From positions 23,112 through 87,111 of IMG/VR virus record IMGVR_UViG_3300005613_000027: 64,000 nt of DNA. One strand, 5' to 3'. Position 1 is the stretch's first letter. The number at the start of each line of letters is the position of its first letter. Source of the stretch: a virus. A program made the position numbers and the translations under genes. Below the pieces are notes generated by a model. The model did not search any database, had not been told where the DNA came from, and worked only from the letters and a program-made list of their open reading frames with translations. Below are positions 52,104 to 59,616 of this stretch, piece by piece.

Positions 52104-52607
52104 ATGACTGTTGAAAGAAAAGAACCAGACGAATTAACTCATGGAGGATTCAAATTCCGTAACTGGGGTATTGACTCTATCAGTCCAAACGTTATAGCCA
52201 ATTTCTGTTCTGGTTTAGATAAGGACAAATTTGACCGAATAGACATGATGGGGGATACCGAACCTGAGGATACAATTGTAATAACATATTCAGAATCAAT
52301 CACTAAGTTCTTAACTGGTGATGTTTGGCAATCAGAAAGTAGATACGATACTGTTGTTTGGTTGTACCCCACAACTAAAGCATGGACATGCTCACTGTTC
52401 ATTTACTTAGACAGCGGTGATCCCATTGTCCATAAATTCATAGACTCACAGGATGAGAACAAGTATGAACCACCTAACTGGTTGCGTATGGATTATCAAA
52501 AGTTAAGAATGATAGATTTCGTTCGCTGGAGTGGGTGGGCTATGTCAGAAGTGTTTGAGGAGATAGCTAAAAACATTAGATATGCTCTAATGTATGAAAG
52601 GAGGTGA
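52104..52607 (+). CDS. hypothetical protein
   Basis: A 167-aa acidic alpha/beta protein from the ATG at 52104 (GAAAGGAGGTAATATT). Trp and Asp are frequent (DYQKLRMIDFVRWSGWAM). No Cys pairs, no membrane segment, no recognised family. Confidence 0.55.
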   Translation: MTVERKEPDELTHGGFKFRNWGIDSISPNVIANFCSGLDKDKFDRIDMMGDTEPEDTIVITYSESITKFLTGDVWQSESRYDTVVWLYPTTKAWTCSLFIYLDSGDPIVHKFIDSQDENKYEPPNWLRMDYQKLRMIDFVRWSGWAMSEVFEEIAKNIRYALMYERR

Positions 52608-52611
52608 TATC

Positions 52612-52905
52612 GTGAGTACTCAACAACAACCGGAAGCCGCGCCACTACAATGTTTTGAATGTGGTGCCGAAGTAAAACGTCTGCCAGGTACACCTGAGGA
52701 CATGGAAGAAAGTATGTGTCCTGCGTGTATCAAGAAGTTCCCATTAGCTATGTGTCATGGGTGTCCTGCTGAACGTCAGACAAAAGAAGTGGTAGGCGCA
52801 CACTTTGTCTGTGATAACATGGATTGTCCAAACGGTCTTAAAGAATTGGATAAAACATGCCATGACCGTAAAAATTGGCTCTTTCATGATGGCACACTAC
52901 GTTAA
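52612..52905 (+). CDS. multi-zinc-ribbon protein
   Basis: A 97-aa protein starting at GTG 52612 (GAAAGGAGGTGATATC). Cys pairs CFECGAEV, CPACIKK, CHGCPAE and CDNMDCPN indicate at least two zinc sites. Such proteins usually bind nucleic acids or proteins. It is the last gene before the structured non-coding region. Confidence 0.7.
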   Translation: MSTQQQPEAAPLQCFECGAEVKRLPGTPEDMEESMCPACIKKFPLAMCHGCPAERQTKEVVGAHFVCDNMDCPNGLKELDKTCHDRKNWLFHDGTLR

Positions 52906-52944
52906 GGAAGGGAGGTGATAACTATCAAATAATCAGGTAGGAAA

Positions 52945-53069
52945 GAGCAGGGGTCAATGGGATTGGGATCCGAACCGGCCCCTGCTCCCACCTGTTCTGT
53001 ACACAAACCATTCGTAGGAGTGGGAAGCGGCACTCACGGTCTACCCAGGTTTGTGTGCAGTACAGGTGG
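52945..53069 (+). ncRNA. double-hairpin RNA element related to the GEMM-I motif
   Basis: GAGCAGGGG (52945-52953) pairs perfectly with CCCCTGCTC (52979-52987). The next 22 nt (52988-53009, ending CACAAACC) pair with 53048-53069 at 20 of 22 positions. The apical part reads AAACCATTCGTAGGAGTGGGA, nearly the P1b arm of GEMM-I riboswitches, but CGCAAAGCC is missing. It may be a degenerate riboswitch or a partner of the one downstream. Confidence 0.6.
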
Positions 53070-53135
53070 TTGATACCATCTAGCGTAATTCTGCCCGCTA
53101 TAAGCAGAAACAACTACTTCCAAGGAGGTGTTATT

Positions 53136-53162
53136 ATGGATGATACCACCTCGCTAAGCTAA
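53136..53162 (+). CDS. 8-aa leader peptide MDDTTSLS
   Basis: AAGGAGGTG is followed at good spacing by ATG and an 8-codon ORF whose stop codon lies within P1 of the riboswitch. CACCTC in its codons can pair with GAGGTG of its own ribosome-binding site. Translation of this leader would therefore disturb the riboswitch base. Confidence 0.45.
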   Translation: MDDTTSLS

Positions 53163-53244
53163 CATGGCAAACCCATCGTAAGGTGGGGGCGCAAAGCCAC
53201 GGGGGCCCGCCGCACTCACTGGGTAGGGGCTAGCCGGGTTGTTA
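53160..53244 (+). promoter_or_regulatory. c-di-GMP-I (GEMM-I) riboswitch
   Basis: The consensus core is present in order: P1 UAACA (53160-53164) pairing with UGUUA (53240-53244); GGCAAACC (53166-53173); arm CCCATC-GTAA-GGTGGG with a GNRA loop; CGCAAAGCC (53190-53198); and the closing UAGCCGGGUU. The base equal to G20 of the V. cholerae Vc2 aptamer is G, which favours c-di-GMP over cGAMP. No obvious terminator follows, so control may be at translation or RNA stability. Ligand binding is not shown. Confidence 0.75.
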
Positions 53245-53309
53245 TTCATGATCACAGGCAATCATATATGTGAGTCTATTCCTTATCATGATCTCTAAAT
53301 TGCCAAAAG

Positions 53310-53470
53310 GAATTGTGATTATGCTGCCGCTTAGCGAACGGAAGACAAGGGTAGTTAGGACAAATAAACTCCTAACCAATAGAGCCACTCTGTGGAGTAC
53401 CACGCACACTGTGGAGGACTACCCACAACGTGGAGGACTACCCACTGAGCGGATAGGGGAGGACAGGATT
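53310..53470 (+). ncRNA. structured segment downstream of the riboswitch
   Basis: Contains the hairpin GTTAGGA-CAAATAAAC-TCCTAAC (53354-53376), CCACTCTGTGG, two direct copies of GTGGAGGACTACCCA (53411-53425 and 53430-53444) and CCGCTTA near 53322 that can pair with TGAGCGG at about 53446. It looks like a multi-branched RNA. No match to a named family is recognised by eye. Confidence 0.5.
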
Positions 53471-53542
53471 ACATGAACCGTTTTCCTTATATAAGAACTG
53501 CATTTTAAAGTACAACTTTATGAGAACTAAGGAGGTGATATC

Positions 53543-53728
53543 ATGGCAGGATTAGTAGAAATGGCCACTCCCAATGGATGGTTATCTACATCAGAAGAAC
53601 AAGAACAAAGTGGATTTAAGTTTGTTAAGAACCACCAGGTACTGGCTTCTGATGTTAGAAAAACTAAGAAAAAGAAAAAGAAACGTAGAAAAATTGTTGC
53701 ACGATCACGTGCACGTAATCGCAAGTAA
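53543..53728 (+). CDS. small protein with highly basic C-terminus
   Basis: A 61-aa protein: a neutral first half (MAGLVEMATPNGWLSTS…) and a tail of KTKKKKKKRRKIVARSRARN. AAGGAGGTGATATC precedes the ATG. It is the first gene after the structured region and the best candidate for riboswitch control. A nucleic-acid-binding or charge-neutralising role is likely. Confidence 0.65.
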   Translation: MAGLVEMATPNGWLSTSEEQEQSGFKFVKNHQVLASDVRKTKKKKKKRRKIVARSRARNRK

Positions 53729-53742
53729 AGGAGGACAAGACA

Positions 53743-54102
53743 GTGAGCCCTAATATTATCGTAATCAACAAATGGCACGGAGGGTTGCCCAATCTATATC
53801 AAAACCTCAATGATAAGGTGATATACCATATCATGAAGAGCGAGGGCAGTATACTGGGCAACACAAACTACAATTCCAAGGATATGACACTTACTGAGAA
53901 CCTTGCTGCTTACGACAAGTGGCTCTGGGAAGAGGTCAAAGCACAGGGCGAGGTGTACAACCTGCTGTGCAGCATGGTAAGCAAGTTCAACAAAGGTAAA
54001 TCTATCTACCTGGTGTGTGTATGCAAGCCCAAGCCCTGCCATGGGGACAGTGTAGCTAAGTGTTTAATTTGGATGTTGCAAAAACAGATATGTGTCGGCT
54101 AA
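53743..54102 (+). CDS. DUF4326-like protein
   Basis: A 119-aa protein starting at GTG 53743. It has INKWHGG, ILGNTNYN, AAYDKWLWEE and the C-terminal VCVCKPKPCHGDSVAKC, the signature of DUF4326 (C.C.PKPCHGD..A), a small family found in phages and bacteria with unknown function. Cys pairs may bind metal. Confidence 0.8.
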   Translation: MSPNIIVINKWHGGLPNLYQNLNDKVIYHIMKSEGSILGNTNYNSKDMTLTENLAAYDKWLWEEVKAQGEVYNLLCSMVSKFNKGKSIYLVCVCKPKPCHGDSVAKCLIWMLQKQICVG

Positions 54103-54115
54103 AGGAGGTGATACC

Positions 54116-54358
54116 ATGCCGAACAAACAACCGTTTATAACAACCTACCTGGCATGTGTTGGGTGGAAGGCACAACTGATTGTATGGAATGAAGATGAGC
54201 AGATCTGGGAGCCTTGGCAGACCAGTTTCTTTGCTTATGGAACGGAAGAAGAGGCTGAATGCTACGGTGTAAGCTGGGCAGAAGCCGAGGGAATTGAATT
54301 TCAATACAGAAATAAGGAACGGAAGGAGGTGAATTCACAATGTATTATACTGGCGTAG
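54116..54358 (+). CDS. small hypothetical protein
   Basis: An 80-aa protein from the ATG at 54116 (AAAGGAGGTGATACC), acidic and aromatic (LIVWNEDEQIWEPWQTSFF; EAECYGVSWAEAEGIEF). The end overlaps the SLOG gene start by 19 nt. No family is recognised. Confidence 0.6.
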   Translation: MPNKQPFITTYLACVGWKAQLIVWNEDEQIWEPWQTSFFAYGTEEEAECYGVSWAEAEGIEFQYRNKERKEVNSQCIILA

Positions 54359-54939
54359 GAGCAAGGGCAACTCCTGCTCACATACTGCAGCTTATGACAC
54401 AGATTGCAGTTAAACTTGCTGCTTTAGGGTGGACTCTACGCTCAGGTGGTGCAGCAGGAGCAGACTTGGCATTTGAACAAGGTGCTACATTAAAGCAAAT
54501 CTTCCATGCTAATATGGCCACTGAACAGGCTATGGCCATAGCGGCGGCATTCCACCCTGCATGGAACAAGATGGGGTCTTATGCTCAAAAACTTCATGGA
54601 AGGAATGCTTTTCAAGTGCTTGGACCATCACTATGCGAGCCATCGACGTTCTTGGTGTGCTGGACACCTGATGGATGCCCTGCATGGAACAAGATGGGGT
54701 CTTATGCTCAAAAACTTCATGGAAGGAATGCTTTTCAAGTGCTTGGACCATCACTATGCGAGCCATCGACGTTCTTGGTGTGCTGGACACCTGATGGATG
54801 CAAATCTCACGCCACCAGAACACGCGCTACTGGCGGCACTGGTACTGCTATATCCATCGCTTCACATTATCGTTTGTCAATAAACAATTTGGCAAATACT
54901 GAAACCTTCAACATATGGACAGCTTGGCTGCAAAGATAA
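54340..54939 (+). CDS. SLOG-like Rossmann protein with internal 41-aa duplication
   Basis: A 199-aa protein that opens MYYTGVGARATPAHILQLM and then LGWTLRSGGAAGADLAFEQG, the nucleotide-binding start of SLOG/DprA-like proteins (bacterial members bind NAD/ADP-ribose-type ligands). A 41-residue stretch beginning PAWNKMGSYAQKLHG is present twice in exact tandem, so without it the protein would be 158 aa. GGAGGTGAATTCAC precedes the ATG. Confidence 0.7.
   Translation: MYYTGVGARATPAHILQLMTQIAVKLAALGWTLRSGGAAGADLAFEQGATLKQIFHANMATEQAMAIAAAFHPAWNKMGSYAQKLHGRNAFQVLGPSLCEPSTFLVCWTPDGCPAWNKMGSYAQKLHGRNAFQVLGPSLCEPSTFLVCWTPDGCKSHATRTRATGGTGTAISIASHYRLSINNLANTETFNIWTAWLQR
54555..54801. repeat. 123-bp exact in-frame tandem duplication
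   Basis: 54555-54677 and 54678-54800 are identical (unit starts CCCTGCATGGAAC). The 123-bp unit equals 41 codons and keeps the frame. No differences between copies; recent event or assembly artefact. Confidence 0.95.
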
Positions 54940-55109
54940 AGAAAGGAGGTGGTACCGTTAGAGAAGATGGATTATGTCCTATATGCATGCTACCTATAGA
55001 CAAAAAGGAGGTGTACAATTGGCTGAAAAGAAAAAGAAAACCATCCAAGGCGTGGCGTTCAGATGTCATGCGTGTGGACAAGTGTTCATTGCAGGCTCAT
55101 TGGGTATAG
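54915..55109 (+). CDS. possible small Cys-containing ORF in an overlap
   Basis: A 64-codon frame that includes GLCPICMLPIDKKE, a zinc-knuckle-like pair, and a basic tail. AAAGGAGGTGGTACC (54943) lies inside it with no standard start behind it. It overlaps the SLOG end and the TTG-started gene in another frame. It may be real with a non-standard start or only a by-product. Confidence 0.3.
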   Translation: MDSLAAKIKKGGGTVREDGLCPICMLPIDKKEVYNWLKRKRKPSKAWRSDVMRVDKCSLQAHWV

Positions 55110-55330
55110 AACCCCTAACCAAACGTGTGGCACAACATGCTCACGATAACGGACACTTGGACATACCGCCTATCAATCCGCCTAAGGGTATGTGTTATGA
55201 AAATCTGACAGGTACAACCCTGGTAGGTGCGCCGTTCGATGGTAAGGACAAGGATCAGTGGCTAAAGCAGATTAAATCATTGGCTGCTGCACATGGTGGT
55301 ATCAGACCAGCATGGAAACTTAAACTCTAA
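55019..55330 (+). CDS. small zinc-finger-like protein
   Basis: A 103-aa protein starting at TTG 55019, 6-7 nt after AAAAAGGAGGTG. It begins MAEKKKKTIQGVAF and has CHACGQVF followed by H..H spacing (AQHAHDNGH), a C2H2-like zinc site, then a C-terminal helical part. The ATG at 54974 is rejected because it has no ribosome-binding site. Confidence 0.6.
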   Translation: MAEKKKKTIQGVAFRCHACGQVFIAGSLGIEPLTKRVAQHAHDNGHLDIPPINPPKGMCYENLTGTTLVGAPFDGKDKDQWLKQIKSLAAAHGGIRPAWKLKL

Positions 55331-55368
55331 TCAAACGGGTGGTAGGGAGGGAAAGAAGGAGGTAATTT

Positions 55369-57486
55369 ATGTATAATAGAACTAATTGGATATTTGACCA
55401 CGAACTGGCGGGTACTCAAAAGTACTTTTATGACCCTGAATATATACCGCCTCTAAGGAAACCACACAACCCCAAGGTGTTGGAACTACCTCCACCTAAA
55501 CGCTTCTTAAAGGAGGGCAGTGCATGGTTCACTTCTCCTGATACTCACTATATGTTCATTCCACCAACACCTAATCCAAAAGAAAATAACAAGTACAATG
55601 TCAATGTGGTTGTGCATAAAATCAGAATAAAACCTGATAGAATTCAACTAATACGTATTATGTTCTACTTCCTTAGGGAAAAGGATATAATGGCTGAGAA
55701 ACGCAGTGGATACAAAGTGCTTTCATATATCATACCAAAACAAGCATTGTACAGTATTGAAACAGAGAAAAAGCTTGTTGGTAAGAAGGTCAAATTCATG
55801 AAAAATATAAAAAGAATATCCCTGTGCTACGATCACATAGTAAATTTAAATGTATGGCCTATCCAGTTCTTGACAAGATGGTTAACTGCTATGTATAATG
55901 CTGTTAAAGCAGACATTCCAGATGTGAAGTGTGAGTGTTATGGTGCGAAAAAGACTATCATTTCGTTGATGCTGCAGCACAGGGTAGGTAAATCTATACC
56001 TGGACTGAATGATCAACTTATTAATAACCTATGCACACTCACACGGTGTAAATATACAGCAGAATTAGCTATGATAGAATCACCTTATAAAGGTGATCCA
56101 TCAGTAGATATAACAAAAGATATAGCAAAATATGTAGCAAAAACAAATAAAAACTTGCGAAGACGAACTGTATACAAATTCATACCTACATTAAAACAGA
56201 CTGGGTCTACGAATAAAGGATTACAAGTCATGCTCAATCAGTATTCTAACAAATCTTTAATTAAAATCATCAATAAAATGCATCTGGATATGATTGTACC
56301 AGATGATACGGCTATATTCATAAGTAAATTCAATAATATACCTAAATCATTAAAACATTGGATATCACATCTTCTCAATGAAAATACAGATGATGCAAAT
56401 CAGATGATTAAAGATATCATAATCCAAACAGTACAGATGTTAAAGGATGATAAGCCACCACATATCGTTTCTAATTGGATTACTACCATGAAACGGTTGA
56501 ATGCAGTGATTTTATGGCGCATTTGGGAAGATCTGTACAGAATATCCGAAATATTACTGATAAGAATTAGACCAGCACAGTTTATGACAATAGAAGATAT
56601 TATCAATGAGCATGATATGTATGCCGAACGGATGAGAAACACAAAGGTATTTGTTGCAGGAGTACCTGAGAATAAATATAGGTTTGTTAAAGTAGATCAT
56701 CCAAAAGTACTTACAGATAATGATGGTGCACCTGTTAGAGAGTGGTTTATTATACAGATACTATCATATAGAAAATTAAGATACGAACAAATAATTATGG
56801 GTCATTGTGTAGACACATATGGCGGTAAATGCATGCTAGGAAATTCCATTATATTTTCTATACGAGATAGGCGGGGCAACCACCTGTTCACTGCTGAATA
56901 TGATAAAAACTTTAAATTCATACAAGCAGAAGGACCAGTTGGGAAAGATAGAAAACGCACATTCCCAAATAGTATTCATATTGAAAAGTTCTTTGTGCCG
57001 CTTGGTAATCTAATTAGTTTGAAGGAGATTAAGAAACCCTTAGATTATAAATGGAGAGTATCGGCCAACACAACTCTTATCAAATTGAAATGGGAATTGC
57101 AGATGCTGCAAAACTCAGACAATTTACCTGAAAATATTGAAATCATAGCTGTGAATAAGATTGAGTCGGATATTAAACAACACATTAAAGACATTGCTAT
57201 TATGGAAGATGTGAATGAAATGATATTAAGAAATGATGAACCTGCCACCATACTGAGAAAAATGGAGCAGGTGAATTTTAACAGGACAGTAGTTAATCAA
57301 AAACTAAAAAATAGAATGCCTGGAAGGGCCCCACAACGAAGAGATAGAGTTGATGAAGAAGTTGATGAAGAAATTGATTTTATAGGAGGTCCACCTGTTG
57401 CTGTTCCTCAACCTGTTGATGGTCCTCAACCTGTTAATGTATTACTTGGCGTTCATCCTAGACATATAATACATCCTATACAATAA
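55369..57486 (+). CDS. PcfJ-like protein
   Basis: A 705-aa protein, the largest in this arm. The C-terminal third contains YEQIIMGHCVDTYGGKCM, NSIIFSIRDRRGNHLFTAEY and KFIQAEGPVG, which fit the PcfJ-like pattern (…L.HCVG.Y…G.S.I…R….P..T.E). The N-terminal two thirds are helical and basic. It ends in an acidic, Pro/Val-rich tail with repeats of PQPV(D/N). The PcfJ-like family occurs in phages and plasmids; its mechanism is not established. Confidence 0.65.
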   Translation: MYNRTNWIFDHELAGTQKYFYDPEYIPPLRKPHNPKVLELPPPKRFLKEGSAWFTSPDTHYMFIPPTPNPKENNKYNVNVVVHKIRIKPDRIQLIRIMFYFLREKDIMAEKRSGYKVLSYIIPKQALYSIETEKKLVGKKVKFMKNIKRISLCYDHIVNLNVWPIQFLTRWLTAMYNAVKADIPDVKCECYGAKKTIISLMLQHRVGKSIPGLNDQLINNLCTLTRCKYTAELAMIESPYKGDPSVDITKDIAKYVAKTNKNLRRRTVYKFIPTLKQTGSTNKGLQVMLNQYSNKSLIKIINKMHLDMIVPDDTAIFISKFNNIPKSLKHWISHLLNENTDDANQMIKDIIIQTVQMLKDDKPPHIVSNWITTMKRLNAVILWRIWEDLYRISEILLIRIRPAQFMTIEDIINEHDMYAERMRNTKVFVAGVPENKYRFVKVDHPKVLTDNDGAPVREWFIIQILSYRKLRYEQIIMGHCVDTYGGKCMLGNSIIFSIRDRRGNHLFTAEYDKNFKFIQAEGPVGKDRKRTFPNSIHIEKFFVPLGNLISLKEIKKPLDYKWRVSANTTLIKLKWELQMLQNSDNLPENIEIIAVNKIESDIKQHIKDIAIMEDVNEMILRNDEPATILRKMEQVNFNRTVVNQKLKNRMPGRAPQRRDRVDEEVDEEIDFIGGPPVAVPQPVDGPQPVNVLLGVHPRHIIHPIQ

Positions 57487-57527
57487 TACAATAATAATAT
57501 TTTATTTTAAAGAAGGAGGACAAACCA

Positions 57528-58040
57528 ATGGAAAAAATTAAAGATCGTATAGTATTTCTTGGGTTTACTGATGATGGGACAGTAAGCGTGTCAATTAACG
57601 GCCAAGAGTTTTTGTATACAGGTGTAGACATCACTGTTTACAAAAAGAGATCTAATACCTATCGGTACAAACCAGGTAAACTTTTGAACTGGTTGGCAAA
57701 GAATTCCGGTGAATACAGTAAATTGGTAAGTAAAACATTAAAAACCAACAAAAGCCTCGGGAGGCCCTCTGCAAGTGAGTACAGGGCCAAACGGGATGAG
57801 GAATTGAAAAATAGACCTGTTATGATTAAATCGTTCCTCAACATCTGTAAGGCGCAAGGGTATTCACCACACAACAATCACAAATCTCTTATTATTGTAA
57901 AATGTCCTATGTGCAAACGTATGTCTGTAGTCAGAGCGCGCAGAGGAAACAAGATGGCATTTGTTTGTCTGCACAAGTACAACCCGGTAAGCAATAACAG
58001 GTGCAGATACAAAGCATCCAAGCTTATTAAACCCGTATAA
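57528..58040 (+). CDS. zinc-finger hypothetical protein
   Basis: A 170-aa basic protein with beta-rich start and C-terminal Cys pair KCPMCKRMSV plus CLHKYNPVSNNRC, a plausible zinc ribbon. The middle has a basic helix (SASEYRAKRDEELKNR). GAAGGAGG precedes the ATG. Nucleic-acid binding is inferred. Confidence 0.6.
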   Translation: MEKIKDRIVFLGFTDDGTVSVSINGQEFLYTGVDITVYKKRSNTYRYKPGKLLNWLAKNSGEYSKLVSKTLKTNKSLGRPSASEYRAKRDEELKNRPVMIKSFLNICKAQGYSPHNNHKSLIIVKCPMCKRMSVVRARRGNKMAFVCLHKYNPVSNNRCRYKASKLIKPV

Positions 58041-58046
58041 CTGGCA

Positions 58047-58066
58047 GCCGGGGGTAAAACCCCGGC
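58047..58066 (+). promoter_or_regulatory. GC-rich hairpin directly before the NADAR ribosome-binding site
   Basis: GCCGGGG (58047-58053) and CCCCGGC (58060-58066) form a 7-bp GC stem with a 6-nt loop, two bases before AAAGGAGG. There is no U-tract, so it is more likely to control translation or RNA processing than termination. Confidence 0.55.
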
Positions 58067-58075
58067 AAAGGAGGT

Positions 58076-58597
58076 ATGGTGGAAGAAATAATTTTATCAA
58101 CAAAAACATATGACAATATGGCTGACACTATAATGTCATTTGAAGGTGAAAATGCCTTTCTTAGTAATTTTCACATGTTAAAGACACCAATAAAGTGGCT
58201 GGAGGTATTCTACAGAACCACTGAACACTTCTATCAGGCAATGAAAACGCTGGAAGAAGACGAACGCAGGTGGATTGCCGGTCTGCAGCACGCATGGCAA
58301 GCCAAACGCGCTGGCAGCAAACGTGGGTTTGATGGTAGAAAAATAACTTTTAGACCAGACTTTGATGTTAAACGAACAACCATTATGTATGTAGCGAATA
58401 CGCTTAAATACAATGGTAATCCTCAACTATTATTCAAACTGGCCGCCACACACCCCAAACAGCTGATAGAAGGCAACCATTGGTGCGATAATTACTGGGG
58501 AAATTGCCACTGTCATAAATGTATGCATATTCCGGGGCGCAATAACCTGGGATTAATATTGATGTATATTAGAACACAATTTATGATGGTTGGTTAG
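58076..58597 (+). CDS. NADAR-family protein (YbiA-like)
   Basis: A 173-aa protein with the NADAR layout: FEGENAFLSNFHM, YRTTEHFYQAMK and IEGNHWCDNYWGNCHC with NNLGLILMYIR. NADAR proteins are N-glycosidases acting on ADP-ribose conjugates; some reverse DNA ADP-ribosylation by DarT-type toxins. Here it may counter NAD/ADP-ribose-based defences. The ATG at 58076 is only 1 nt from AGGAGG; GTG 58079 or ATG 58118 are alternative starts. Confidence 0.88.
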   Translation: MVEEIILSTKTYDNMADTIMSFEGENAFLSNFHMLKTPIKWLEVFYRTTEHFYQAMKTLEEDERRWIAGLQHAWQAKRAGSKRGFDGRKITFRPDFDVKRTTIMYVANTLKYNGNPQLLFKLAATHPKQLIEGNHWCDNYWGNCHCHKCMHIPGRNNLGLILMYIRTQFMMVG

Positions 58598-58645
58598 AAG
58601 GGTAATAAGTGTTATCTGGATGAACACAAGAAAGGAGGTGATACT

Positions 58646-59152
58646 ATGAAGATATTGGTTAGATCATGCCCGTTTGTTATGGACGAGCACCTGCGTACAT
58701 ACTTAAGATGGTTGTACAAAAGCCGGCCATTTATGGTCGACAAAGATACTATGCTGTGTGAAGTACAACAGCATACTGACACAAGTAGAATTAAGCATTG
58801 CGTTAAATGGATGGTTATTCACGTACGCAAACTGGCTAACGCTTGGAACAGCACCTACCACGCTGACACTCGATGCAGTAATTTCAAAACTATACAGCAT
58901 GATATAATGGCGTATATGCATTCCATAAATAAATGGACCAGTGTGGTAGATATGATCCATGAAAATGAGGGCGAGCACCATATAAAATTGGTGTTTACTG
59001 ACGCTGTCAGATACCCAATGCCGTCAACGCGGGGAGGCAACTACTATACGCCTGAACATGTCAGATGGGGTAGAAGTTTGTCCGAAAAAGCTTTCAAGAA
59101 AGCTCTCATGCAACATCCCAATTCATCCCCATGTATACCATACTGGGGATAA
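58646..59152 (+). CDS. hypothetical protein
   Basis: A 168-aa basic protein rich in His, Trp and Arg (HLRTYLRWLYKSRPFMVDK; IHVRKLANAWNSTYHADTR). GAAAGGAGGTGATACT precedes the ATG. No family is recognised; conserved aromatic/charged patches suggest an enzyme or nucleic-acid-binding protein. Confidence 0.6.
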   Translation: MKILVRSCPFVMDEHLRTYLRWLYKSRPFMVDKDTMLCEVQQHTDTSRIKHCVKWMVIHVRKLANAWNSTYHADTRCSNFKTIQHDIMAYMHSINKWTSVVDMIHENEGEHHIKLVFTDAVRYPMPSTRGGNYYTPEHVRWGRSLSEKAFKKALMQHPNSSPCIPYWG

Positions 59153-59175
59153 AAATTAAAATAGGAGGTATAAGC

Positions 59176-59616
59176 ATGGCATTAGCATCATTTTACGAAC
59201 AGTCCAAAGCAGCTGTCGAGAGGAACGTCAGCCATATTGGAAACCTTATTACTTACGTAGTAAGAGAAAAGAAAGATAAATCTACCGGAGAAACTATCGA
59301 AAGCAGAGCTGAACTTGCTATCGGAGAAATTATAATGTCTGAAGCCGGTTTAAAACACGGCGACAAAGTTGACATAATGTTTGACCCCGATGACGGGTTC
59401 GCCTTTATAGGGCGAAAAGCTAATGACGAAGGTGGGTTTAAAATTGGTAAAAGGAAAGCCAATCGACACGGGCATATAACCCTAAAATGGGTTAAAGGAA
59501 TGCCTTATGTTGATAGTTCGGCGAGAATTACAGTGGAGATAAAGGACTATGAAATTCAATTCGAATTTCCACCAGCTTTCTTTCATTATCTAAAAGAGGA
59601 AGACAAATCTGAATAG
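59176..59616 (+). CDS. hypothetical protein with AbrB-like strand pattern
   Basis: A 146-aa protein from the ATG at 59176 (ATAGGAGGTATAAGC). The stretch AELAIGEIIMSEAGLKHGDK followed by VDIMFDPDDGFAFI has the spacing of AbrB/SpoVT swapped-hairpin domains, but the match is weak. The C-terminus is beta-rich (RITVEIKDYEIQFEFP). Confidence 0.5.
   Translation: MALASFYEQSKAAVERNVSHIGNLITYVVREKKDKSTGETIESRAELAIGEIIMSEAGLKHGDKVDIMFDPDDGFAFIGRKANDEGGFKIGKRKANRHGHITLKWVKGMPYVDSSARITVEIKDYEIQFEFPPAFFHYLKEEDKSE

Larger units (their letters stand above)
52906..53542 (+). ncRNA. 640-nt gene-free, highly structured region
   Basis: No convincing ORF lies here. It begins with GGGAGGTGATAACT followed by no start codon, holds three separately described structured segments (52945-53069, 53160-53244, about 53310-53470) and is more GC-rich than its neighbours. 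It could be one long structured RNA or the riboswitch-controlled leader of the gene at 53543. Confidence 0.65.

Noticed and set aside
53270-53476. A 68-codon frame in the structured region
   Set aside because: No ribosome-binding site, basic low-complexity translation, and the DNA is explained better by RNA hairpins.
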